DNA of 64,000 nt from JAJYRX01 sp041655275 (lineage in GTDB: Bacteria > Pseudomonadota > Gammaproteobacteria > Burkholderiales > Burkholderiaceae_B), in the NCBI GenBank assembly GCA_041655275.1, contig JBBAFU010000001.1, positions 248,001-312,000 on the forward strand, read 5' to 3'. The translations under genes and the position numbers were made by a program. The notes beneath the pieces are model-generated. The model made no database searches. It saw nothing but the letters and a program-made list of their open reading frames with translations, and had not been told where the DNA came from. Each line of letters begins with the position of its first letter. The stretch's first letter is position 1. Positions 33,403 to 42,539 of the stretch are shown piece by piece.

Positions 33403-34824
33403 ATGTCCGACTCATCCCAGCCCCCTTCCCGCAATCAATTCGACAACAAGGCGCAAGCCTGGTCGGCGCGCTTCTCCGAGCCCGTCTCCGATCTGGTCAA
33501 GCGCTATACCGCCTCGGTCGATTTCGACCAGCGCCTGGCCGCCTTCGACATCCAGGGCTCGCTGGCGCACGCCGCCATGCTCACCGGCATCGGCATACTG
33601 AGCGAGCAGGATCTGCAGGACATCCGTCGCGGCATGGCGCAGATCGAGGCGGAAGTCGCTGCCGGAGATTTCGGCTGGTCGCTGGACCTGGAAGACGTGC
33701 ACCTGAACATCGAAAAGCGTCTGGTCGAGCTGATTGGTGATGCCGGCAAACGCCTGCACACCGGTCGCTCGCGCAACGACCAGGTGGCTACCGACATCCG
33801 CCTCTGGCTGCGCCACGAGATCGACGGCCTGCTCGCGCTGCTGCACCAGCTGCGCCGGCGTCTGGCCGGGCTGGCGCTCGAGCATGCCGATACCATCATG
33901 CCCGGCTTCACTCACCTGCAGGTGGCCCAGCCCGTCACCTTCGGCCACCATCTGCTGGCCTATGCCGAAATGTTCGGTCGCGATTACGAACGCATGCAGG
34001 ATTGCCGCAAGCGCGTGAACCGCCTGCCCCTGGGCGCAGCGGCGCTGGCCGGCACCTCCTTTCCCATCGACCGCGAAGCAGTGGCCCGCAGCCTGGGTTT
34101 TGACGGCGTGTGCCGCAATTCCCTGGACGCCGTTTCCGACCGCGACTTTGCCATCGAATTCTGCGCTGCTGCGGCCCTGGTCATGATGCATGTATCGCGC
34201 CTGTCCGAAGAGCTCGTACTGTGGATGAGCCCGCGTGTGGGCTTCATCACACTGGCCGATCGCTTCTGCACCGGCAGCTCCATCATGCCGCAGAAGAAGA
34301 ATCCGGATGTACCCGAACTGGCACGCGGCAAGACGGGGCGCGTCAACGGACACCTGATCGCCCTGCTCACCCTCATGAAAGGCCAGCCCCTGGCCTATAA
34401 CAAGGACAACCAGGAAGACAAGGAAGGCCTGTTCGATGCGGCCGATACCGTGCGCGACACCCTCACCATCTTCGTCGACATGATGGGCGGCGTACAGGTC
34501 CATGCCCAGGCCATGCGCGAAGCGGCCATGCAGGGCTTTGCCACAGCCACTGACCTGGCCGATTATCTGGTACGCAAGGGCCTGCCCTTTCGCGATGCAC
34601 ACGAGGCCGTCGCCCTGGCCGTGCGCCAGTGCGAATCACAGGGCTGTGATCTTTCCGATATGGACCTGCAAAGCCTGCAGGCCATCCATCCCGCCATCGG
34701 CGAAGATGTCCACGGCGTGCTCACACTGGAAGGCTCGGTGGCCGCCCGGGACCATATCGGCGGCACGGCACCGCGCCGCGTACGCGAAGAAGCGCAGCGT
34801 ATCCTGGACGAGGATCACGCCTGA
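33403..34824 (+). CDS. argH: Argininosuccinate lyase
   Basis: This 473-aa enzyme splits argininosuccinate into arginine and fumarate, the last step of arginine synthesis. The fumarase-superfamily signature GSSIMPQKKNPD is present with its catalytic Ser. LHTGRSRNDQVATDIRLW and FTHLQVAQPVTFGHHLL supply further conserved active-site regions. The ATG at 33403 is preferred; a further start 21 bases upstream is possible. A TATACT hexamer at 33358-33363 could be its -10 element, but no good -35 was found. The last 10 bases overlap the convergent rlmD gene. Confidence 0.94.
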   Translation: MSDSSQPPSRNQFDNKAQAWSARFSEPVSDLVKRYTASVDFDQRLAAFDIQGSLAHAAMLTGIGILSEQDLQDIRRGMAQIEAEVAAGDFGWSLDLEDVHLNIEKRLVELIGDAGKRLHTGRSRNDQVATDIRLWLRHEIDGLLALLHQLRRRLAGLALEHADTIMPGFTHLQVAQPVTFGHHLLAYAEMFGRDYERMQDCRKRVNRLPLGAAALAGTSFPIDREAVARSLGFDGVCRNSLDAVSDRDFAIEFCAAAALVMMHVSRLSEELVLWMSPRVGFITLADRFCTGSSIMPQKKNPDVPELARGKTGRVNGHLIALLTLMKGQPLAYNKDNQEDKEGLFDAADTVRDTLTIFVDMMGGVQVHAQAMREAAMQGFATATDLADYLVRKGLPFRDAHEAVALAVRQCESQGCDLSDMDLQSLQAIHPAIGEDVHGVLTLEGSVAARDHIGGTAPRRVREEAQRILDEDHA

Positions 34825-36134
34825 GCGTGCACGAAATGAGCCATGGATTCAACATGGCCGGTATGGGGGAACATGTTCATGACCCCGGCGCCGCGCAGCC
34901 GATAGCCGCCCACGTGCACCAGAATGGCGGCATCGCGCGCCAGGGTTGCCGGATTGCATGAAACATAGACCAGGCGCTGCGGGCGCTGTGCCTGGGACAG
35001 CGCCGACAAGGCCTTGACAACCGCCAGGGCGCCTTCACGGGGTGGATCGACGAGCAGGCCGTCCAGCGGCCCCAGATCGGTCAGCCAGTGCTCATCCACC
35101 TCGAACAGATTGCATTCCCGGAACTCGGTGCGCTCATGCAGCCCATGCTGCCGCGCCGTCTCGGCGGCACGCTGCACCAGGGTGGCACTGCCTTCCACAC
35201 CGACGACCCGGGCCGCCCGTGTTGCCAGCGGCAGGCTGAAATTGCCCAGGCCGCAGAACAGGTCCGCCACGCGTTCGTGCGGCTGCGGATCCAGCAACTG
35301 CACGGCACGCGCCACCATGCGATGATTGATGAAGGGATTCACCTGAGTGAAATCGGTTGGCCGGAACGGCATCGTCAGGCCAAACTCGGGCAGCGCATAG
35401 CTGAGCCGGTCGGCATCGGCACGGTCCAGTGGATGGATGCTGTCGGGCCCCCCGGGCTGCAGCCACCAGCTGATGTCGTGCTCAAGGCCAAACGCGCGCA
35501 ATGCGTCGATGTCCTCGGCCGTCATGGGCTCGAGGTGGCGCAGCACCAGCACATTGACCGAGGCACCGACAGCGACCTCGATCTGCGGGATGCGATTCGG
35601 GCATGACAAGCCGCCGATCAGCGTGCGCAGCGGCAGCAGCAATGCAGAGATGGCCGGCGGCAGGATGAGGCACTCCTTCATATCGGCCACATAGCTGCGC
35701 CCGCGCTCCCGGAAGCCCACCAGCACCCCGCCCTTGCGCGGCACCAGACGCACCGACAGGCGTGCGCGATGACGATAGCCCCAGGCTGGGCCCTGCAGTG
35801 GCGGCAGCATGAAATCCGGCCTCACATTGCCCAGGTGCTGCAAACTGTCTTCCAGCACCCGCTGCTTGGCGGCCAGTTGGGCGGAATGTTCCAGATGCTG
35901 CATGGAACACCCGCCGCACACGCCAAAATGCGCGCAGGCGGGCGGTACGCGCTGGGACGACTCGATCAGGATTTCCTGAAGCTCGGCCTTGTCGTATGCC
36001 GGCTTGCGCCGGCGGATGCGTGCACGAACGCGCTCGCCGGGCAGGGCGCCGGCCACGAAGACGACCTTGCCGTCCACATGGGCCACGCCCTGCCCTTCCA
36101 GATCAAGCGACTCGATATCGAGTTCCAGCGTCAT
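34815..36134 (-). CDS. rlmD: 23S rRNA (uracil-5-)-methyltransferase RlmD
   Basis: This 439-aa SAM-dependent methyltransferase makes m5U1939 in 23S rRNA in Escherichia coli. An N-terminal TRAM domain (about residues 1-60) binds RNA. The iron-sulfur cysteines are in ACAHFGVCGGCSMQHLEH with a further Cys later. The SAM motif DLFCGLGNFSLPLA and the catalytic Cys in YVSCNPATLARD are intact. Length fits RlmD (RumA). In related bacteria rpoS usually lies between nlpD and this gene; here an LTXXQ protein gene is found instead. Confidence 0.92.
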   Translation of the reverse strand: MTLELDIESLDLEGQGVAHVDGKVVFVAGALPGERVRARIRRRKPAYDKAELQEILIESSQRVPPACAHFGVCGGCSMQHLEHSAQLAAKQRVLEDSLQHLGNVRPDFMLPPLQGPAWGYRHRARLSVRLVPRKGGVLVGFRERGRSYVADMKECLILPPAISALLLPLRTLIGGLSCPNRIPQIEVAVGASVNVLVLRHLEPMTAEDIDALRAFGLEHDISWWLQPGGPDSIHPLDRADADRLSYALPEFGLTMPFRPTDFTQVNPFINHRMVARAVQLLDPQPHERVADLFCGLGNFSLPLATRAARVVGVEGSATLVQRAAETARQHGLHERTEFRECNLFEVDEHWLTDLGPLDGLLVDPPREGALAVVKALSALSQAQRPQRLVYVSCNPATLARDAAILVHVGGYRLRGAGVMNMFPHTGHVESMAHFVHAQA

Positions 36135-36152
36135 GGGCAGCCTTTTGCAGGA

Positions 36153-36836
36153 TCAATTGTGATGGCGCATGCGTCGTGGTTGATGGTCATGGCCATGCCA
36201 GCCCCGGGCTTTGCCGGAGTGGGCGTTCGCGCCCCGACGGCCCTGGCTTGGCCGCTCCGCAAAGTATTGCGAAAGTTGCTCCTGCTGGCCGGGCTCGAGT
36301 GCATCCCAGAGCGCCAGCCACTGCGCCTGATGCTCGGCACGCCGGGCCTGACGCGCTTCGCGCTGCGCCTCGCCGGCCTTGAGTCGGGCGTGGGGATCGA
36401 GCACACCGTCCGCCGCAGGCGCAAGGCGCTCGCGCCGCGGTGAATCCGCACGGCGTTCCGCACCCGCCTTGCGCGCTGCGTCGAGCAACGCCTGCTGCTC
36501 CGCCGTCAGTGCCAGGGCGTCGACCGTGTCCTGGTCGACCGGACCATAGCCGGGCACCCACATGGCCGCCCCGCCCGCTTTGCCTGCAAAGCCCTTGCCG
36601 CAGGCGCCGCCACGGCGAAAATGCTTGCCCTGGCCGCGATGATTTTCAGAATATCTCATATGCCGTCCTCGCTCGGAAGATGATGTCACGGTCGTCGTGA
36701 CCGTGGTAACGACATCGGCTGTACCTGGTGCCGGTACGCCCTGGGGGCCGCCGGCCGCCTGGGCTGCTGCGCCAAAGCCGATGAGCGCCGCTGCAGACAG
36801 CAGCGCGGAACAACGTTTCAATGTGAATGTGTGCAT
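36153..36836 (-). CDS. Periplasmic LTXXQ-motif (Spy/CpxP-like) protein
   Basis: This 227-aa exported protein has a signal peptide (residues 1-27, AAQA-AGG). A low-complexity Thr/Ser and Gly/Arg/His-rich part follows, then an LTXXQ motif in LALTAEQQALL and a second helix (WLALWDALEPGQQEQL). This matches the Spy/CpxP group, small periplasmic chaperones or metal-stress proteins. The C terminus is basic and His-rich (GWHGHDHQPRRMRHHN), suggesting metal binding. AAGGAGG lies just upstream of the ATG at 36836, the strongest ribosome-binding site in this part. It occupies the slot where rpoS is expected. Exact function is unknown. Confidence 0.72.
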   Translation of the reverse strand: MHTFTLKRCSALLSAAALIGFGAAAQAAGGPQGVPAPGTADVVTTVTTTVTSSSERGRHMRYSENHRGQGKHFRRGGACGKGFAGKAGGAAMWVPGYGPVDQDTVDALALTAEQQALLDAARKAGAERRADSPRRERLAPAADGVLDPHARLKAGEAQREARQARRAEHQAQWLALWDALEPGQQEQLSQYFAERPSQGRRGANAHSGKARGWHGHDHQPRRMRHHN

Positions 36837-36957
36837 GATGCACCTCCTTGCTTGCAGAGTGGGTTTGTGTGCCTCCAGTATGGGGGCAAACCTGTTTCAC
36901 GCCGGTTACGCAGGAAGGTGCAAATATTTCAGTTGACTGCGGGACTCGCAACAACCC

Positions 36958-37686
36958 TTACTGTGGCGGCAGATGGGCGACCGGATCAATCGGTTTCTGG
37001 CTGCGGCGAATCTCGAAATGCAGTCGTGGCGAGGTCGCTTCGCTCTGTCCCAGCGTGGCAATCTTCTGCCCCTGCTTGACGTAATCACCCTTCTTCACGA
37101 GTAATTCATCGTTGTGGGCATAGACTGAGAGGTAATCACCCTCATGCGAGACTAACAGAAGATTGCCCATGCTGCGCATGCCATTGCCGACATATCTCAC
37201 CTGGCCATCTGCAGTGGCCCGGACGGGATCTCCGATCTTGCCTTCGATATCGATACCGTTGCCACCGGCCGAGAACGGCCGGATGATGCGCCCCTTGTGC
37301 GGCCACTGCCATTTGATGGCCGAAGCCGCCGCCTCAGGCGCCGGCGCGGGTGCCGTTGCCGTGCCTGTCGTCGGCGCTACAGAGGATGCGGCGGATGCTG
37401 CCGGAGCCGGCGGCGGTGCAGACGGCGCTGCGGCTGCCGGCGCCGGTGCAGGTACTGCCGCGGGCACTGCTGCCGACGGGGATGCGGATGCAGGCACGAC
37501 GGCATGCGCTGCGACGGCGGTCTGGCCGCTCGGTTCGCTCATGTCAGTGATAGGTGCCCGGATGGAGCGCGAGCTGCAGCCGGCCAGCACTGTCAATGCC
37601 AGCACAAGACCAAGAGTACGCCCCAGGGAGCGCGCCTGCATGTTGAAAGGTGTTCTGCCAAATGAAGACCAACCCACTGCCTGCAT
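36958..37686 (-). CDS. nlpD: NlpD-like lipoprotein with degenerate M23 (LytM) domain, no LysM
   Basis: This lipoprotein (lipobox LTVLAGC) of about 242 aa has a long Ala/Pro-rich linker, then a C-terminal LytM domain. The first zinc-binding His of active M23 peptidases is absent (GNGIDIEGKIGDPV), while HFEIRRSQKP is kept, as in NlpD, which activates amidases rather than cutting peptidoglycan. The LysM domain of typical NlpD is missing. The ATG at 37686 has CAGGAG upstream; an ATG at 37641 would give a shorter signal peptide. It belongs to a surE-pcm-nlpD operon. The usual next gene, rpoS, is not present here. Confidence 0.83.
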   Translation of the reverse strand: MQAVGWSSFGRTPFNMQARSLGRTLGLVLALTVLAGCSSRSIRAPITDMSEPSGQTAVAAHAVVPASASPSAAVPAAVPAPAPAAAAPSAPPPAPAASAASSVAPTTGTATAPAPAPEAAASAIKWQWPHKGRIIRPFSAGGNGIDIEGKIGDPVRATADGQVRYVGNGMRSMGNLLLVSHEGDYLSVYAHNDELLVKKGDYVKQGQKIATLGQSEATSPRLHFEIRRSQKPIDPVAHLPPQ

Positions 37687-37709
37687 GGATGACTCCTGCG
37701 AAGTTGTAT

Positions 37710-38531
37710 TCAAGACTGTATTCCCGCCCTGAGCGGCACAAAGCGCACCGGCTCGAGCAATTCGCGCTGCCAGGACGACGGCGCCGTACGATGGATGAGC
37801 ACCAGATGCTGCTCGGTGCCGCCTTCCGGTGCAATCAGGCGTCCGCCCACCGCCAGCTGTTCGAGCAGGGCTTGCGGAATGCGCGGCCCCGCCGCCGCCA
37901 CAACGATGGCATCGAAAGGCGCCTGTCCCGGCAGGCCCTGCATGCCATCCCCATGCGTCATGCGCACCCGTCCCGTCAATCGCAGACCCTTGAGGTTCTC
38001 GCGCGCCTGCTCCACCAGCCCCAGTATGCGTTCGACCGCGAACACCCGCGACACCAGATGCCCCAGTACCGCTGCCTGATAGCCGCAGCCGCCGCCGATT
38101 TCGAGCACGGATGAGGGCATGTCATCGGCACAGAGCGCGGCAATCATGCGTGCCACCACCCAGGGCTGGGAAATCGTCTGCCCGTAACCGATGGGCAGGG
38201 CTGCGTCCTCATACGCCCGGCTGGCCAGGCCCTGATCGACAAAGCAGTGCCGCGGCACGGCCATCATGGCGGACAGGACACGCTCATCCGCAATGCCCTG
38301 GCGACGCAGGCGCTCGACCATGAGCGCGCGCAGACGATCGGAATTGAGCCCGAGATTGCCCGATGATGCCATGCCTTGGGGCCGCAGCGGCGCGGAGGAC
38401 GTCCCTGTTGCAGTGGGTGGCATCACAATGCGCGCATTGCTGTTGCTGGGCGTGACCCCGCCGCCGATGCGCGATCGGCCGAACCGGTTGTGCGTACCCG
38501 CCAGCGAAGGATGATTCAGCCGTTTGGACAT
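37710..38531 (-). CDS. pcm: Protein-L-isoaspartate O-methyltransferase
   Basis: This 273-aa repair enzyme methylates L-isoaspartyl residues of damaged proteins with SAM. The conserved region is YEDAALPIGYGQTISQP with SAM motif I VLEIGGGCGYQAAVL and GDGMQGLPGQAPFDAI. About 65 residues, rich in Ser/Pro/Arg, precede the catalytic domain and have no obvious fold; such extensions occur in other betaproteobacteria. A start at the ATG at 38372 (MASSGNL) is conceivable. The ATG at 38531 lies 16 bp inside the end of surE, so translation is probably coupled. Confidence 0.9.
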   Translation of the reverse strand: MSKRLNHPSLAGTHNRFGRSRIGGGVTPSNSNARIVMPPTATGTSSAPLRPQGMASSGNLGLNSDRLRALMVERLRRQGIADERVLSAMMAVPRHCFVDQGLASRAYEDAALPIGYGQTISQPWVVARMIAALCADDMPSSVLEIGGGCGYQAAVLGHLVSRVFAVERILGLVEQARENLKGLRLTGRVRMTHGDGMQGLPGQAPFDAIVVAAAGPRIPQALLEQLAVGGRLIAPEGGTEQHLVLIHRTAPSSWQRELLEPVRFVPLRAGIQS

Positions 38532-39274
38532 AGGGGCCGGGCCCACTGCTCGACCTCGTCCTTCTGTTCATAGCAGGTGAGATCGAAACGCAAAGGAGTG
38601 ATAGAGACGGACAATTGTTCAATAGCGCCGAAATCGGTATCCGGTGCAGCGTCCGAAACGGAGCCCACCGGCCCTATCCAGTATACCGGCTCGCCATAGG
38701 GCGTGGTGGTCTTCACGACCGGCTGTGAAGGGTGGCGTTTGCCCAGACGCGTCACGCGCATGCCATTGAGCGCATGCCCGGGTACGGATGGAATATTCAC
38801 ATTGAGCACCACCGGCGCCTGCAGCGGCCGGGCGATCTGGCGCTCGACCACCTGGCGTGCCACACGCGCCGCCGTATCCAGATGCTTCCAGCCCCGATGC
38901 ACCAGCGAAAAGGCAATCGCCGGAATGCCGAACAGATAGCCTTCGGTCGCGGCCGCCACCGTCCCTGAATACAGGGTGTCATCACCCATGTTGGCACCGT
39001 TGTTGATGCCGGAAACAACCAGATCGGGCCGGAAGTCCAGCATCCCGGTGAGTGCAATGTGCACGCAGTCCGACGGCGTGCCGTTGACATAGTGAAAGCC
39101 GTTGGCCGCCGTATGGGCCCACAGCGGCCGGTTCAGCGTCAGCGAGTTGGACGAGCCGCTGCAATTGGTTTCGGGTGCGACCACGGTAAGCTCTCCCAGC
39201 CCCTTCAGTGCCTCGACCAGCGCCGCCAGACCGGGCGCGTGATAGCCGTCGTCATTCGAAACCAGGATGCGCAT
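38516..39274 (-). CDS. surE: 5'/3'-nucleotidase SurE
   Basis: This 252-aa metal-dependent phosphatase removes phosphate from nucleoside 5'- and 3'-monophosphates. MRILVSNDDGYHAPGL carries the metal-binding Asp pair and VSGINNGANMGDDTLYSGTVAAA is the family core with the conserved Asn. The ATG at 39274 is preferred; the frame is open upstream to 39391 but those residues do not belong to the family. It is first in the surE-pcm-nlpD operon and divergent from plsY, 110 bp away. Confidence 0.94.
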   Translation of the reverse strand: MRILVSNDDGYHAPGLAALVEALKGLGELTVVAPETNCSGSSNSLTLNRPLWAHTAANGFHYVNGTPSDCVHIALTGMLDFRPDLVVSGINNGANMGDDTLYSGTVAAATEGYLFGIPAIAFSLVHRGWKHLDTAARVARQVVERQIARPLQAPVVLNVNIPSVPGHALNGMRVTRLGKRHPSQPVVKTTTPYGEPVYWIGPVGSVSDAAPDTDFGAIEQLSVSITPLRFDLTCYEQKDEVEQWARPLCPNG

Positions 39275-39384
39275 GCCTTCTCCCTTGCTTGTTCCACCAT
39301 AGCCCGGGGACACTCTGAACAGGTCCCCGCAGCATTGTACCTGCTGGGGTAGAATCATCCGGAATATCGTGAGGAAGCACCACC

Positions 39385-40011
39385 ATGTCACCCGCCGACC
39401 TGTTTTCCACCCTGGGCCTGGTCCTGCTGGCCTATGTGCTGGGGTCCATTCCCTTCGCCGTGGCCTTCAGCCGGCTCATGGGGCTGCGCGATCCCCGCAA
39501 CTATGGCTCGCGCAATCCAGGGGCAACCAATGTACTGCGTAGCGGTAACCGCACTGCCGCCGCCCTCACGCTGCTGGGCGATGCCGGCAAGGGCTGGCTG
39601 GCCGTCGCTCTGGCGCAGACGCTGGGCGGCACCGATCTGGCCGTTGCCGCAGCCGCCGTCGCCGTCTTCCTGGGTCATGCCCACTCCATCTTCCTGGGCC
39701 TGCGCGGCGGCAAGGGTGTCGCCACTGCTCTGGGGGTGCTGTTCGCCATCAATATCTGGCTTGCGCTCGCCACGGCAGCCACCTGGCTCATCATCGCCTA
39801 CGCCTCGCGCTATTCATCGCTGGCTGCCATCGTGGCTGCGGTCTTCGCGCCGCTCTACTACGTACTGGGCGGCAACGTGGTGTGGCCGGCACGCCCGGCG
39901 CTCGCCACGGCCATCACCATCATCGGCGTCATGCTGCTGTTTCGCCATCAGGCCAATATCAGCCGGCTGATGCGCGGCAAGGAATCCCGCATCGGCCAGA
40001 AGAAGCGCTAG
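39385..40011 (+). CDS. plsY: Glycerol-3-phosphate acyltransferase PlsY
   Basis: This 208-aa inner-membrane enzyme transfers acyl groups from acyl-phosphate to glycerol 3-phosphate, the first step of phospholipid synthesis. About five hydrophobic helices are seen. The three conserved loops are GSIPFAVAFSRLMG, RNPGATNVLRSGN and GLRGGKGVATALGVLF. GAGGAAG precedes the ATG at 39385. It is convergent with tsaD, with only 15 bp between the stops, and no clear terminator was found there. Confidence 0.94.
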   Translation: MSPADLFSTLGLVLLAYVLGSIPFAVAFSRLMGLRDPRNYGSRNPGATNVLRSGNRTAAALTLLGDAGKGWLAVALAQTLGGTDLAVAAAAVAVFLGHAHSIFLGLRGGKGVATALGVLFAINIWLALATAATWLIIAYASRYSSLAAIVAAVFAPLYYVLGGNVVWPARPALATAITIIGVMLLFRHQANISRLMRGKESRIGQKKR

Positions 40012-40026
40012 GGAAGCTCTGAAAAT

Positions 40027-41079
40027 TCAGGGTCGGGCACCCGCCTCGCGCAGATCCCAGCGGGGACGGATGCGGATGGCGTAATCGCGATGCTGCAGGT
40101 CCGCCAGACCGGCACGGATGCGCTGGGCTGCCGCAAAGGCAATCATCGCACCGTTGTCGGTACACAGCTCGGGCGGCGGAAAGAACACCCGGGCATTGCG
40201 GCGCGCCGCACCATCGCCAAGGCGTTCGCGCAGCATCTGATTGGCCCCCACGCCGCCGGCCACCACCAGCCGCTGCAGGCCCGTGACATCCAGGGCGCGC
40301 AGCGACTTGGCCACCAGCACCTCGACAATCGCCTTCTCGGTGGCCGCCGCCAGATCCGCCTTCTGCTGTGCAGACAGACTGCCGCCCGCCTCGGCCTCGA
40401 GCCGCCGGCAATGTGTCAGTACGGCTGTCTTCAGGCCGCTGAAACTGAATTCCAGATCACCGCTGTGGAGCATGGGCCGCGGCAGGGAAAAGGCCTTTGC
40501 ATCGCCCTTGCGTGCGAGTTTCGCCAGGGCCGGCCCCCCGGGATAGCCCAGGCCGAGCAGTTTGGCCGACTTGTCGAAAGCCTCGCCGGCGGCATCATCC
40601 AGGGTTTCGCCCAGCAGCTCATAATCGCCCACGCCATCCACCCGCATGAGCTGCGTATGGCCTCCCGACACCAGCAGGGCCACAAAGGGGAAGGCCGGCG
40701 CCGGATCATCCATCAGCGGTGACAGCAGATGGCCTTCCAGATGATGGATGGGCATGCTGGGCAGGCTGCGCGACCAGGCCAGCGACTGTGCCACACTGGC
40801 ACCCACCAGCAATGCCCCGGCCAGACCGGGCCCTGCCGTATAGGCCACCACGTCCACATCATCGAGCGACGCATCCGCGGCACCCAGCACCTGTCGCGTG
40901 AGCGGCAAGACACGCCGGATATGGTCGCGTGAGGCCAGCTCGGGCACCACGCCGCCATAATCCTCATGCATGGCCACCTGGCTGTGCAAGCGGTGCGCCA
41001 GCAATCCGCGCGCCGTACACACCAGCGCCACACCCGTCTCGTCACAAGAACTCTCAACGCCCAGCACCAGCATTCCCAT
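40027..41079 (-). CDS. tsaD: tRNA N6-threonylcarbamoyladenosine synthase subunit TsaD
   Basis: This 350-aa ASKHA-fold enzyme transfers the threonylcarbamoyl group to A37 of ANN-decoding tRNAs. LGVESSCDETG begins the chain, the metal-binding His pair is in PIHHLEGHLLSP, and GHTQLMRVDGVGDYELLGETLDDA is highly conserved. ATGs at 41079 and 41073 are both possible; the second gives the standard MLVLGVESS start. In many proteobacteria rpsU lies divergent to this gene, but here a purine permease does. Length is normal. Confidence 0.94.
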   Translation of the reverse strand: MGMLVLGVESSCDETGVALVCTARGLLAHRLHSQVAMHEDYGGVVPELASRDHIRRVLPLTRQVLGAADASLDDVDVVAYTAGPGLAGALLVGASVAQSLAWSRSLPSMPIHHLEGHLLSPLMDDPAPAFPFVALLVSGGHTQLMRVDGVGDYELLGETLDDAAGEAFDKSAKLLGLGYPGGPALAKLARKGDAKAFSLPRPMLHSGDLEFSFSGLKTAVLTHCRRLEAEAGGSLSAQQKADLAAATEKAIVEVLVAKSLRALDVTGLQRLVVAGGVGANQMLRERLGDGAARRNARVFFPPPELCTDNGAMIAFAAAQRIRAGLADLQHRDYAIRIRPRWDLREAGARP

Positions 41080-41161
41080 TCACTTGCCCGTGTTAAAACA
41101 GCAGAATCGATCAGTCCGTCATTATCGCGCAAAGAAAGCGCGCAAAACATCCGGGTGCGCC

Positions 41162-42454
41162 ATGCTAGACCGTTTCTTCCAACTCCGGCACCACCATACC
41201 GACGCACGAACCGAGATCCTGGCAGGCATCACGACGTTTCTGACGATGTCCTACATCATCTTCGTCAATCCCGAAATCCTGTCCAGTGCGGGCATGGATC
41301 GCGATGCCGTCTTCGTGGCCACCTGCCTGGCGGCGGCACTGGGCTCGGCCATCATGGCGCTGGTAGCCAACTGGCCCATCGGCATGGCGCCCGGCATGGG
41401 TCTGAATGCCTTCTTCGCCTTCACCGTTGTGGGCAGCCTGGGTTACACCTGGCAACAGGCCCTGGGTGCCGTTTTCATCTCCGGCGTGGTCTTTCTGGTG
41501 CTCACCGTCACGCATGCGCGTGCCTGGCTGATCCGCGGCATCCCCCTGTCGCTGCAAAGTGCCATCGCCGCCGGCATCGGCCTGTTCCTGGCCATTATCG
41601 CCCTGTCCTCGTCGGGCATTGTGGTCGCCCACCCGGCCACCATGGTGGGTCTGGGCAATCTGACGGCGGCACCGGCGCTGTTCACCATCTTCGGCTTCTT
41701 CATCATCGCCGCCCTGGATGCCCTGAAGGTGCGCGGTGCCATCCTCATCGGCATCCTGGCCGTCAGCATCCTGTCCATGCTGACCGGACACAGTGAATTC
41801 CACGGCCTGGTGTCCGTACCGCCCAGCCTGTCGCCCACCCTGTTCCAGCTGGACATCATGGGCACACTGCAGACCGGCTTCGTACATGTCATCCTGGTGC
41901 TGGTATTGATGGAAGTCTTTGACGCCACCGGCACCCTGATCGGCGTGGCCCGCCGCGCCGACCTGATTCCGGAAGGCAAACCCAACCGGCTCGGACGTGC
42001 CCTGTTTGCCGACAGCACCGCCATACTCGCAGGCTCGGTACTGGGCACCAGCAGCACCACCGCCTACGTGGAAAGCGCGGCCGGCGTGCAGGCGGGCGGG
42101 CGCACAGGACTCACCGCACTCACGGTGGCCGTCCTGTTCCTGCTGGCGCTTTTTGTGGCACCGCTGGCGGGCTCGGTACCGGCCTATGCCACCGCACCCG
42201 CCCTGCTCTATGTCGCCGGCCTGATGCTGCGCGAAATCGTCGATATCCGCTGGGATGATCCCACGGAAGCCACACCCGCCGCGCTCACCATGGTGATGAT
42301 GCCGCTCACCTACTCCATCGCCAACGGGCTGGCCTTCGGCTTCATCAGCTTTGTGGCGTTGCGCGTACTTAGCGGTCGCTGGCGAGAAGTGCACCCTGCC
42401 GCCGCCATCGTGGCCGTGCTGTTCATCATCAAGTACACGCTTTTCCCGGACTGA
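41162..42454 (+). CDS. NCS2-family purine permease (AzgA/guanine-hypoxanthine type)
   Basis: This 430-aa inner-membrane transporter, probably an H+ symporter for adenine, guanine or hypoxanthine, has about 12-14 hydrophobic segments. The N terminus (TEILAGITTFLTMSYIIFVNPEIL) and NWPIGMAPGMGLNAFFAF are hallmarks of the AzgA branch. GTSSTTAYVESAAGVQAGGRTG contains the conserved substrate-site Glu. The ATG at 41162 is chosen by homology, since the ribosome-binding site is weak. It is divergent from tsaD and followed 85 bp later by a thioredoxin gene. Confidence 0.9.
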   Translation: MLDRFFQLRHHHTDARTEILAGITTFLTMSYIIFVNPEILSSAGMDRDAVFVATCLAAALGSAIMALVANWPIGMAPGMGLNAFFAFTVVGSLGYTWQQALGAVFISGVVFLVLTVTHARAWLIRGIPLSLQSAIAAGIGLFLAIIALSSSGIVVAHPATMVGLGNLTAAPALFTIFGFFIIAALDALKVRGAILIGILAVSILSMLTGHSEFHGLVSVPPSLSPTLFQLDIMGTLQTGFVHVILVLVLMEVFDATGTLIGVARRADLIPEGKPNRLGRALFADSTAILAGSVLGTSSTTAYVESAAGVQAGGRTGLTALTVAVLFLLALFVAPLAGSVPAYATAPALLYVAGLMLREIVDIRWDDPTEATPAALTMVMMPLTYSIANGLAFGFISFVALRVLSGRWREVHPAAAIVAVLFIIKYTLFPD

Positions 42455-42539
42455 GATCACCTGGGTTCGCCTTGAGATCACGCAAGGGCAAAGCCGGGTT
42501 AAACTGTTTAATTACCGAACTTTTTCTCTGGAGCATCAG

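Noticed and set aside
37321..37545. Tandem repeat of functional meaning within nlpD
   Set aside because: The repetitive GCC/CCG-rich DNA encodes the Ala/Pro linker. Repeat units are irregular and best explained as low-complexity protein sequence.
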